Position numbers and translations under genes: made by a program
Assembly (NCBI GenBank): GCA_020832725.1
Contig: JAFIEC010000222.1
Location: 1 to 8,469 of the forward strand
From: Paracoccaceae bacterium
GTDB lineage: Bacteria; Pseudomonadota; Alphaproteobacteria; Rhodobacterales; Rhodobacteraceae
DNA: 8,469 nt
Direction: 5' to 3'
Shown here: positions 1-6,351 of the stretch, in pieces
Numbering within the stretch: position 1 is the stretch's first letter
Layout of the letters: every line of letters begins with the position of its first letter
The notes under the pieces: model-generated
Databases searched by the model: none
What the model was told of the DNA's origin: nothing
The model's input: only the letters and a program-made list of their open reading frames with translations

Positions 1-18
1 CGGGCCGGAAATGAAAAT

Positions 19-49
19 GGCCGCCCCGGCCGGCGGGCGCGGCGCGGCC
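19..49. other. GC-rich inverted repeats upstream of argG
   Basis: GGCCGC at 19-24 is the reverse complement of GCGGCC at 44-49. Nested inside, CCGCC (21-25) can pair with GGCGG (32-36) around a 6-nt loop. No T-run follows on the plus strand. On the minus strand the repeat is followed by a T-rich stretch (the complement of 8-18). It could be the terminator of a gene off the left edge, or simply GC-rich sequence with chance complementarity. I see no coding sequence in 1-109. Confidence 0.25.
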
Positions 50-50
50 C

Positions 51-79
51 TTGTCGCCGCACGGGAAACTGAATAGACC
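51..79 (+). promoter_or_regulatory. Candidate sigma-70-type promoter of argG
   Basis: A TTGTCG hexamer (51-56) is separated by 17 bp from TAGACC (74-79). This would start transcription about 24 bp before the argG ATG. The -35 is a fair match and the -10 is weak. No arginine-repressor-like palindrome is evident nearby. The call rests on hexamer similarity and spacing alone. Confidence 0.3.
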
Positions 80-109
80 CTCGGGCGGCCCTGACACCGG
101 GAGTTTCAC

Positions 110-1342
110 ATGTCTGCACCCAAGAAAGTCGTGCTTGCCTATTCCGGCGGGCTCGATACATCGATCATCCTCAAATGGCTGCAGACGGAATACGGCTGCG
201 AGGTGGTCACCTTCACCGCCGATCTGGGCCAGGGCGAGGAGCTTGAGCCCGCCCGTCACAAGGCCGAGCTTCTGGGGATCAGCCCGGCGAACATCTATAT
301 CGAGGATGTGCGCGAGGAATTCGTGCGCGACTTCGTCTTTCCCATGTTCCGGGCCAATGCGGTCTATGAGGGGCTGTATCTGCTGGGCACCTCGATCGCC
401 CGCCCGCTCATCTCCAAGCGCCTGATCGAGATCGCAGCCGAGACCGGGGCGGATGCCGTTGCCCATGGCGCCACCGGCAAGGGCAACGATCAGGTCCGGT
501 TCGAGCTGTCGGCCTATGCGCTGAACCCAGACATCAAGGTGATCGCGCCGTGGCGCGAATGGAACCTGACCAGCCGCACGAAGCTTCTGGAGTTTGCCGA
601 GGCGCACCAGATCCCCATCGCCAGGGACAAGCGCGGCGAGGCCCCTTTTTCGGTGGATGCGAACCTTCTGCACACCTCCTCCGAGGGCAAGGTGCTGGAA
701 GACCCTGCAGAAGAGGCCCCCGATTACGTCTACCAGCGCACGGTGGACCCCGAGGCCGCGCCCGACACGCCCGAGTATCTGGAGGTTTCCTTCGAGCGGG
801 GCGATGCGGTCGCGATCAACGGAGAGGCGCTCAGCCCCGCCACGCTGCTGACCCGCCTCAACGAGATCGGCGGCAGGCATGGTGTCGGGAGGCTCGATCT
901 GGTCGAGGGCCGTTTCGTCGGCATGAAGTCGCGCGGTATCTACGAAACGCCCGGCGGCACGCTGCTGCTCGAAGCGCATCGCGGGATCGAGCAGATCACG
1001 CTTGATCGCGGCGCGGCGCATCTCAAGGACGAGCTGATGCCGCGCTATGCCGAACTGATCTACAACGGCTTCTGGTTCTCGCCCGAGCGCGAGATGCTGC
1101 AGGCGCTTATCGACCGCAGCCAGGAGCATGTGACCGGCACCGTGCGGCTCAAGCTGTACAAGGGGCTGGCGCGCACGGTCGGTCGCTGGTCCGATCACAG
1201 CCTCTATTCCGAGGCGCATGTCACCTTCGAGGACGATGCCGGCGCCTATGACCAGAAGGATGCCCAGGGCTTCATCAAGCTCAACGCCCTGCGCCTTCGC
1301 CTTCTGGCCCAGCGCCGCCGGAGGCTGGAGGGGCGCGGGTGA
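110..1342 (+). CDS. argG: Argininosuccinate synthase
   Basis: This cytoplasmic enzyme joins citrulline and aspartate using ATP to make argininosuccinate, the penultimate step of arginine biosynthesis. The 410-aa product is of normal family length (about 400-410). The N-type ATP pyrophosphatase loop SGGLDTS lies at residues 12-18. The family block GATGKGNDQVRFE lies at 120-132, and the conserved stretch GMKSRGIYETPGG spans about 271-283. The start ATG is supported by GGGAG at 99-103 with a 6-nt gap, and the lysine-rich beginning just before the ATP loop is typical. The stop codon overlaps the cutA start (GTGA), so the two are probably co-transcribed and translationally coupled. No truncation or missing key residue was seen. 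The family assignment is secure. Confidence 0.97.
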   Translation: MSAPKKVVLAYSGGLDTSIILKWLQTEYGCEVVTFTADLGQGEELEPARHKAELLGISPANIYIEDVREEFVRDFVFPMFRANAVYEGLYLLGTSIARPLISKRLIEIAAETGADAVAHGATGKGNDQVRFELSAYALNPDIKVIAPWREWNLTSRTKLLEFAEAHQIPIARDKRGEAPFSVDANLLHTSSEGKVLEDPAEEAPDYVYQRTVDPEAAPDTPEYLEVSFERGDAVAINGEALSPATLLTRLNEIGGRHGVGRLDLVEGRFVGMKSRGIYETPGGTLLLEAHRGIEQITLDRGAAHLKDELMPRYAELIYNGFWFSPEREMLQALIDRSQEHVTGTVRLKLYKGLARTVGRWSDHSLYSEAHVTFEDDAGAYDQKDAQGFIKLNALRLRLLAQRRRRLEGRG

Positions 1343-1680
1343 CCGGGCTTCTGGAGGTCGAGGTCACCTGCCCGGACGCCGACGTCGCCCGCGACATCGC
1401 GCGCGCCTGCCTCTCGGCGCGGCTGGCCGCCTGTGCCAACATCCTGCCCGGGGTCGAGAGCCTGTTTCACTGGCAGGGCGACATCGCAGCCGAGGGAGAG
1501 GCGCTGTTGCGGCTCAAGTCACAGGAGGCGCATTTCGACGCGCTGGCCGCAATGATCGCGCGTCATCACCCCTATGACCTTCCTGCGATCACAGCCCTGT
1601 CGGTGCGGCGTGCGGGCCCCCGCGTGCAGGGCTGGGTCGAGGCGGAGACAGGCGGGCGCGCGGCGGCCGAGAGCCTCTAG
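1339..1680 (+). CDS. cutA: CutA family divalent-cation tolerance protein
   Basis: The 113-aa protein matches the small trimeric CutA1 family (usually 105-115 aa). Family members have a ferredoxin-like fold, resemble PII signalling proteins, and were linked to copper and other divalent-cation tolerance in E. coli. Visible signatures are the RLAACANILPGVESLFHWQG region (about 28-47), with a conserved cysteine at residue 32, and the HPYDLPAI block (77-84). The start is GTG, read as Met. It is supported by GGAGGGG at 1327-1333 with a 5-nt gap, and it overlaps the argG stop by four bases (GTGA). No other in-frame start would keep the first beta strand (LLEVEVTCPD). The stop is 2 bp from the stop of the convergent transporter gene. 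The family is clear, but its molecular role remains poorly defined in general. Confidence 0.92.
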   Translation: MTGLLEVEVTCPDADVARDIARACLSARLAACANILPGVESLFHWQGDIAAEGEALLRLKSQEAHFDALAAMIARHHPYDLPAITALSVRRAGPRVQGWVEAETGGRAAAESL

Positions 1681-1682
1681 GC

Positions 1683-2606
1683 TCAGCCGGGCGGCGGGCT
1701 GACCTTGCGCGCCTCGGCCCGCTTCAGCCCCAGCCGATGCTCGCGCCAGATGATGATCAGCGCTGCGGCGACCACGATGGCCGAGCCGATCGCCACGTGC
1801 AGCGTCGGCACTTCGGCAAAGACGAAATAGCCGATCGCCACCGCCATCAGCATCGAGGCATATTCGAACGGCGCGATGAGCGAGGCGTCGGCATGGCGAT
1901 AGGCTGTCGTGAGGATCACCTGCCCGATCCCGCCCAGAAGCCCGATCGTCACCAACGCGGCAAGCGTCCATGGCCCCGGCAAGACCCAGCCGAAGGGCAG
2001 TGTCAGCAGGGCGAAACCCGCCGCCGTCACCGAGAAGTAGAACACGATCGCCGCTGTCGTCTCGGTGCCCACCATGGTGCGGACGAGGATCTGCGAGACC
2101 GCGACGCAGAAGGCGGCGATCAGCACAAGTACCGCGCCGAGCGCCTCCCGGTCGCCCAGCGCGCCGCCCGCCAGGACCGTCAGCCTCGGGGCGAGGATCA
2201 CCATCACGCCCACAAGGCCCAGCGCCACCGTCGACAGCCGGAACACGCCCACCGGTTCGCGCAGGATGATGCCTGCGAGCACCACCAGCAACAGCGGGGC
2301 GGCATAGCCGATGGCCGTGACCTCCGGCAGCGGCAACATGCCCAGCCCCGCAAAGGTCAGCCCCAGCGCCGCAGTGCCGATCATTCCCCGCGCCACATGC
2401 GAGCCCGGCCGCTTCGTCTTCAGCCCCGAACGCAGGTCATGGGTCCATGCCAGCCAGACCAGAATCACCAGCAGGGCAAAGAAGGCGCGGAAAAACACGA
2501 TCTGGCCCGTGGGCACCTCTCCTGCCACGGCCTTGACCAGCGCCCCCAGCACCGCGAACAGCGTAACCGACAGCACCTTGAGCGCGATGCCGCGCAAGGG
2601 TCGCAT
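1683..2606 (-). CDS. EamA/DMT-family transporter
   Basis: This is an integral inner-membrane protein of the drug/metabolite transporter superfamily. The 307-aa product is almost entirely hydrophobic, with about ten predicted helices arranged as two EamA repeats (roughly residues 5-140 and 155-288). Repeat one closes with the LREP motif near 115-118. In repeat two, the APFEY segment (245-249) and the FAEVP segment (263-267) are the usual family positions. A short basic cytoplasmic tail follows. I chose the internal ATG at 2606 over the upstream in-frame ATG at 2648. The internal one has TCCTCCC (GGGAGGA on the coding strand) at 2612-2618 with correct spacing, and the extra 14 residues of the longer form are charged and unlike a helix. 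Family members export amino acids, metabolites or drugs. The substrate here is unknown. The gene is divergent from htpX and convergent with cutA. Confidence 0.9.
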   Translation of the reverse strand: MRPLRGIALKVLSVTLFAVLGALVKAVAGEVPTGQIVFFRAFFALLVILVWLAWTHDLRSGLKTKRPGSHVARGMIGTAALGLTFAGLGMLPLPEVTAIGYAAPLLLVVLAGIILREPVGVFRLSTVALGLVGVMVILAPRLTVLAGGALGDREALGAVLVLIAAFCVAVSQILVRTMVGTETTAAIVFYFSVTAAGFALLTLPFGWVLPGPWTLAALVTIGLLGGIGQVILTTAYRHADASLIAPFEYASMLMAVAIGYFVFAEVPTLHVAIGSAIVVAAALIIIWREHRLGLKRAEARKVSPPPG

Positions 2607-2670
2607 CAGATTCCTCCCGATCCGCGCCCTTCCGGGCGGCTCCACCATGGCGTGCAGACCGGAAAGTGCA

Positions 2671-2694
2671 AGCGCGCCCGTCCTGCGGCGCGCT
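2671..2694. repeat. Perfect 8-bp inverted repeat in divergent region
   Basis: AGCGCGCC (2671-2678) and GGCGCGCT (2687-2694) are exact reverse complements separated by 8 nt. The element lies between the divergent transporter gene and htpX, 65-88 bp upstream of the transporter start and just upstream of the htpX promoter candidate. It could be a regulator-binding site or an RNA hairpin in the transporter leader. There is no adjacent T-run on either strand, so a terminator role is unlikely. Confidence 0.45.
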
Positions 2695-2698
2695 GACG

Positions 2699-2728
2699 CT
2701 TGGCATGCGCATCCCCCGTGCCCATATC
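2699..2728 (+). promoter_or_regulatory. RpoH (heat-shock sigma)-like promoter of htpX
   Basis: CTTGGCA at 2699-2705 is followed after 15 bp by CCCATATC at 2721-2728. Heat-shock sigma factors recognise CTTG-type -35 and CCCATnT-type -10 elements at this spacing. A start near 2735 would give a leader of about 20 nt before the htpX ATG at 2756. htpX is a known heat-shock and envelope-stress gene in other bacteria, so the fit of motif and gene adds weight. The start site has not been mapped. Confidence 0.55.
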
Positions 2729-2755
2729 AGCGCCTGTCCTGACCGGAGACAGACC

Positions 2756-3652
2756 ATGAGCACCTTGCGCACCTTCATCCTGCTGGCCGCCCTCACCGCG
2801 TTGTTCGGGGTGATCGGGCTGATGCTTGCGGGCGAGGCGGGCATGCTGATCGCGCTGCTGCTGGCGGGGGGGATGAACATCTTCGCCTGGTGGAATTCCG
2901 ACCGCATGGTGCTGCGGATGCATGGCGCGGTGGAGGTGGACGAGCGCACCGCCCCCGACCTTGTCGCCATGGTCCGGGGCCTCGCACAGCGTGCGGACAT
3001 GCCGATGCCCAAGGTCTACATCATCGAGACCGACCAGCCGAATGCCTTTGCCACCGGCCGCAACCCGGAAAACGCTGCCGTCGCCGCCACGACCGGCCTT
3101 CTGCGCAGGCTGCCGCGCGAGGAGATCGCGGGTGTCATGGCCCATGAGCTTGCCCATATCCGCAACCGTGACACGCTGATCATGACGATCACCGCCACGC
3201 TGGCGGGCGCGATCTCCCTGCTGGCCAATTTCGCCATCTTCTTCCGCGGCGGGCGCGACAATCCGCTCGGCATCATCGGGTTGCTGGCGATGATGATCCT
3301 TGCGCCGCTGGCCGCGGGTATCGTTCAGATGGCCATCAGCCGCACCCGCGAATACGAGGCCGACCGGCTGGGTGCCGAGATCTGTGGCCAACCGATGTGG
3401 CTTGCATCGGCGCTGGAGCGGATCGAGGGCCTTGCCGCGCGGATCGACAACAACGTGGCCGAGCGCAATCCCGCCACGGCCCACATGTTCATCATCAACC
3501 CGCTTCACGCCCATGCCCACGACAAGCTGTTTTCCACCCATCCCGCCACGGCCAACCGCGTGGCCGCGTTGCGGGAGATGGCGCGCACGTCGGGGATCAC
3601 CCCTGAACCGCGCCCTGGCTCTGCCGCCTCCGGGCGCGGCCCCTGGGGATAG
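2756..3652 (+). CDS. htpX: HtpX-type membrane zinc metalloprotease (M48)
   Basis: This inner-membrane protease of the M48B family takes part in membrane-protein quality control. The 298-aa product is within the usual range. Two hydrophobic segments open the protein (about 5-25 and 28-46). The zinc site HELAH lies at residues 130-134. Two more membrane segments follow (about 143-163 and 170-193). A TREYEAD segment (197-203) then supplies the probable third zinc ligand, most likely Glu199. The NPLHAHAH stretch (249-256) and the FSTHPAT stretch (259-265) are typical of the family C-terminus. The ATG at 2756 was chosen over an upstream in-frame ATG at 2666. It has GGAG at 2745-2748 with a 7-nt gap and starts directly at the first membrane helix. 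An RpoH-like promoter lies immediately upstream. The last 20 residues are Pro/Gly/Arg-rich and poorly conserved. Confidence 0.95.
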   Translation: MSTLRTFILLAALTALFGVIGLMLAGEAGMLIALLLAGGMNIFAWWNSDRMVLRMHGAVEVDERTAPDLVAMVRGLAQRADMPMPKVYIIETDQPNAFATGRNPENAAVAATTGLLRRLPREEIAGVMAHELAHIRNRDTLIMTITATLAGAISLLANFAIFFRGGRDNPLGIIGLLAMMILAPLAAGIVQMAISRTREYEADRLGAEICGQPMWLASALERIEGLAARIDNNVAERNPATAHMFIINPLHAHAHDKLFSTHPATANRVAALREMARTSGITPEPRPGSAASGRGPWG

Positions 3653-3701
3653 GGCGCTCCTGAACCGCACTCTCTTCGTCGGATACGCAGGCGTGACTGT
3701 G

Positions 3702-3719
3702 CCGGGGCGACCGGGGCGA
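3702..3719. repeat. Two tandem copies of a 9-bp unit
   Basis: CCGGGGCGA occurs twice head to tail (3702-3710 and 3711-3719) in the 84-bp gap between the convergent htpX and thiamine-diphosphate enzyme genes. I see no convincing intrinsic terminator in this gap. With only two copies and simple GC-rich composition, chance duplication is a good explanation. Confidence 0.3.
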
Positions 3720-3736
3720 AGACGGGGAGGGCGCGT

Positions 3737-5344
3737 TCATCCCCGGATGCGGCCGCCCGCGATATAGCCGAACGGATCGGGCATCTCGCCCTGCGGCACC
3801 TCGATCAGCACGGTCTCGTCAGCCGCCAGCGCCTCTCCCAGCGCCACGCGCAATGCCTCCGGCGTTTCCGCCCGCGTCGCCTGCAGGCCAAAGGCGCGGG
3901 CCATGGCGACGAAATCGGGGTTGGCGAGGTCAGATGCGATGGTGCGCCCCTCGAAATTCGTCTGCTGGATGCGCCGAACATTGCCAAAGGCGTTGTCGTT
4001 CATCACGATCGCGACGATCGCGATCCCGTGGCGCTTGGCGGTCGCCAGTTCGGATGCGGTGAACATGAAGCCGCCATCCCCCGAGATCGAGACCACCTTT
4101 GCCTGTGGCCGCGCCGCCTTGGCGCCCAGCGCCGTCGCCAGACCCCAGCCCAGCGTGCCCTGATAGCCCGACGACAGGAACCCGCGGGGGTGAAAGACGT
4201 CAAAGCCGAAGCGGCTGACATAACCCAGCTGGGTCAACTCATCGACCAGAATGCCATCTTCGGGCAAGACCGCCCGGATCGTGTCGAGCCAGCGCATCTG
4301 CGGGGCAAGGCGCTCGCGAAGCTCTGCCATGCCACGGTCCTGCGCTGCGGCGATCTCGTCGCTGCGCGCGGGTCGGTTGCGCCGCGACAGCCGGGCCAGC
4401 AGGGCCGCCGCACCCTCGGCGGCATCGGCCACCAGCGCCACGTCGGTCGGGCCGAAGCGGCCGGGTTCCTCCGGGTCTGCGGTCAGGTGAACGACCCGCA
4501 GGTCCTCATCCCGTCCCCATTGGCCAAGCTGCATCGACAGCCGCGACCCGATGCCCAGCACAAGGTCGGTCCCGGCCCAGAGCGCGCGACCCGCAGGCAG
4601 CGAGATGTGCAGCGGGTGGCGGGCATCCAGCACGCCGTGCCCCATCCGGAAGGACATGACCGGTGCCTGCAGCGCCTCTGCCAGCGCGCGCACCTCGGCC
4701 GAGGCCTCCTGCGCACCACCGCCGACCACGATCATGGGCCGCTCCGCCGCGTCAAGCAGGGCCGCCGCCCGATCGAGGGTGGCCGCATCGGCTTCGGGCC
4801 GTCGGCCCTCGCCGCGCCCGGCCGGGGCACCGCCCGCTTCCTGCCAGACGTCGAGCGGCACCTCGAGGCCCACAGGCCCCCCGGCGGGGCTGCGCAGGCG
4901 GCCAAAGGCCTCTTCCACCAGCGGTCCGGCATCCTCTCCGCGCTCGATGCGCGCGGCCCAGCGGGTCAGGCTCCTGAGCGTGCCCATCTGGTCGGGGATC
5001 TCGTGCAGCAGGCCGCGACCCTTGCCGATGGCCGGGCGCGGGATCTGCCCGGTCAGGGCGAGAACCGGTGCCTGCGCCGAATAGGCGGTGGCCAGCGCCG
5101 CCGTGGTGTTCAGGAAACCCGGCCCCGGCACCACACAATAGGCCTGGGGCTGGCCTGTTGCCAGCGCGGCCCCCAGCGCCATGTAGGCCGCGCCCTGTTC
5201 GTGACGGCTGTGCAGCGCGCGGATGCCGCCATGGCGGTGCAGCGCATCGAAGAACGGGTCATTCTGGATGCCGGGCAGGCAGAACAGGGTCTCGATGCCA
5301 TTGGTGGCAAGGCCCTCGACGATACGCTCGGCAGCATTGGGCAT
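3737..5344 (-). CDS. Thiamine-diphosphate enzyme, acetolactate-synthase-like
   Basis: This is a 535-aa cytoplasmic enzyme of the family that includes acetolactate synthase and 2-oxoacid decarboxylases. The N-terminal pyrimidine-binding domain (about 1-165) has the FCLPGIQNDPFFDAL opening and the catalytic glutamate Glu49 in SRHEQGAA. It also has a GPGFLN segment (74-79). The middle domain (about 185-315) contains the IVVGGGAQ segment. The C-terminal domain (about 350-520) carries the cofactor-binding motif, GDGG at 422-425 through NDN at 449-451. The start has AGGAGA (5350-5355 on the complementary strand) about 5 nt away. It lies 17 bp after the amidohydrolase gene, as the last gene of the operon. 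No acetolactate synthase small subunit is adjacent, so a role in branched-chain amino acid synthesis is doubtful. The histidine typical of benzoylformate decarboxylase is not apparent at the GPGFLN position. Likely reactions are 2-oxoacid decarboxylation or carboligation. The substrate is unknown. Confidence 0.88.
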   Translation of the reverse strand: MPNAAERIVEGLATNGIETLFCLPGIQNDPFFDALHRHGGIRALHSRHEQGAAYMALGAALATGQPQAYCVVPGPGFLNTTAALATAYSAQAPVLALTGQIPRPAIGKGRGLLHEIPDQMGTLRSLTRWAARIERGEDAGPLVEEAFGRLRSPAGGPVGLEVPLDVWQEAGGAPAGRGEGRRPEADAATLDRAAALLDAAERPMIVVGGGAQEASAEVRALAEALQAPVMSFRMGHGVLDARHPLHISLPAGRALWAGTDLVLGIGSRLSMQLGQWGRDEDLRVVHLTADPEEPGRFGPTDVALVADAAEGAAALLARLSRRNRPARSDEIAAAQDRGMAELRERLAPQMRWLDTIRAVLPEDGILVDELTQLGYVSRFGFDVFHPRGFLSSGYQGTLGWGLATALGAKAARPQAKVVSISGDGGFMFTASELATAKRHGIAIVAIVMNDNAFGNVRRIQQTNFEGRTIASDLANPDFVAMARAFGLQATRAETPEALRVALGEALAADETVLIEVPQGEMPDPFGYIAGGRIRG

Positions 5345-5361
5345 GTGTCTCTCCTGAAGGG

Positions 5362-6351
5362 TCAGCCGACAGCGCGGCGCGTCGCCGCAATGAGTCGGGC
5401 GGCGTTCTCGGTGCGCAGCATCGCCACTTCGCGCGGGCCGATGCCGGCGTTGGCGATGGCGTGATTGGTCGCTTCGGTGTCATAGATCGGGCAATCGGTG
5501 CCGAACAGAAGGCTCTCCGGACCGAGCACACGCGCCGCCAGCGCGATCGCCGCGGGCCCCAGCGAGGCCACATCCGTCAGCACCCGTCCCAGCCGCGCAG
5601 GCACCGCGTCGCCTGGCTCGGGCCGGTTGGCAAGCGTGTTGTCGATCCGCTCCATCACCATCGGCAGGGTGCCCGCCAGATTGGCAAGATGGACCTGCAC
5701 CCGGGGGAAGGGCGCAAGCAGGTCGGAATAGAGCAAGGTGATTGCGGTCTCGGCGACGGATGTCTGGATATCGAGCTGCCGGCGGGCGAAGGCCAGATCG
5801 GGGTAGGGGTCGGGCCGCGGGCTTGCTCCGGGGCTGCGGCCCGGATGGATGAACACCAGCCCGCCGCCGCGCTGCTCGATCAATGCGAGATAGGGCAGCA
5901 TCGCCTGTGCCCCGGCGAGCGAGGCGAAGGGATCGCCGGGCAGGATAACCCCCAGACAGGCCGGGTCATCCATGGCACGCGCCAGCCGCGCCAGCGCCTC
6001 CTGCGGTGCCGCAAGCGGGAGCGAGGCCAGCCAGCGAAAACGGTCGGGCCGCGCCGCGCTGAACTCGGCGGCTCCTTCGTTGAAGGCGGCCGTCAGGGGC
6101 AGGGCGTCTTCGGGCGGCAGGGTGTCGATGCCGAAGAGGCAGGGCAGCGAGAGCACCTGCATCGCCACCTGCTGCGCATCCATCAGCGCAAGACGGTCCT
6201 GCATGCTCCAGAAGGCGTCATGGACCGGGATCACCCCGACCGGCATGAGAAAGCGGCCATCGGGCAGGAGATGGGGCCGCTCCGCCCGCGCGCGCAACGC
6301 GTCGCGCAGGGGGGGCGGGATGATGTGGGCATGCATGTCGATGGCGGTCAT
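5362..6351 (-). CDS. Amidohydrolase-2 (ACMSD-like) metal-dependent enzyme
   Basis: The 329-aa protein is of typical size for the amidohydrolase-2 family, which uses a TIM barrel and a divalent metal. The family covers hydrolases, hydratases and non-oxidative decarboxylases such as ACMSD. Expected metal and catalytic residues are present in order: His7 and His9 (DMHAH), His169 (FIHPG), His221 (VHLANLAG) and Asp286 (FGTDCP). The residues after His221 differ from the more usual HGGG/HxGG form, which may mark a distinct subgroup. The ATG overlaps the flavoprotein stop (ATGA) and is preceded by GGAGGAG at 6357-6363 on the complementary strand with a 5-nt gap, so translation is coupled. The position between a 2-hydroxyacid dehydrogenase and a thiamine-diphosphate enzyme suggests a carboxylate intermediate as substrate. 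That is inference only. Confidence 0.87.
   Translation of the reverse strand: MTAIDMHAHIIPPPLRDALRARAERPHLLPDGRFLMPVGVIPVHDAFWSMQDRLALMDAQQVAMQVLSLPCLFGIDTLPPEDALPLTAAFNEGAAEFSAARPDRFRWLASLPLAAPQEALARLARAMDDPACLGVILPGDPFASLAGAQAMLPYLALIEQRGGGLVFIHPGRSPGASPRPDPYPDLAFARRQLDIQTSVAETAITLLYSDLLAPFPRVQVHLANLAGTLPMVMERIDNTLANRPEPGDAVPARLGRVLTDVASLGPAAIALAARVLGPESLLFGTDCPIYDTEATNHAIANAGIGPREVAMLRTENAARLIAATRRAVG

Noticed and set aside
1737..2696. Plus-strand reading frame of 319 aa opposite the EamA transporter
   Set aside because: Its composition is His/Asp/Arg/Gln-rich, the mirror of hydrophobic membrane codons, which is the expected artefact opposite a membrane protein gene.
2606..3670. Minus-strand reading frame of 354 aa covering htpX
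   Set aside because: htpX on the plus strand has the HELAH zinc site, membrane segments and a promoter. The antisense product is His/Arg/Gly-rich without any domain.
3653..3736. Intrinsic terminator between htpX and the convergent operon
   Set aside because: I could not find a stable stem followed by a T-run on either strand.
3737..5344. Calling the thiamine-diphosphate enzyme ilvB (true acetolactate synthase)
   Set aside because: No ilvH small subunit is adjacent, the neighbours are catabolic-type enzymes, and this broad family has many members with other reactions.
4028..5464. Long plus-strand reading frame (478 aa) opposite the thiamine-diphosphate enzyme gene
   Set aside because: Its product is an Arg/Gln/Gly/His-rich low-complexity translation typical of antisense frames in GC-rich DNA. 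The opposite strand carries a clear enzyme with catalytic motifs.
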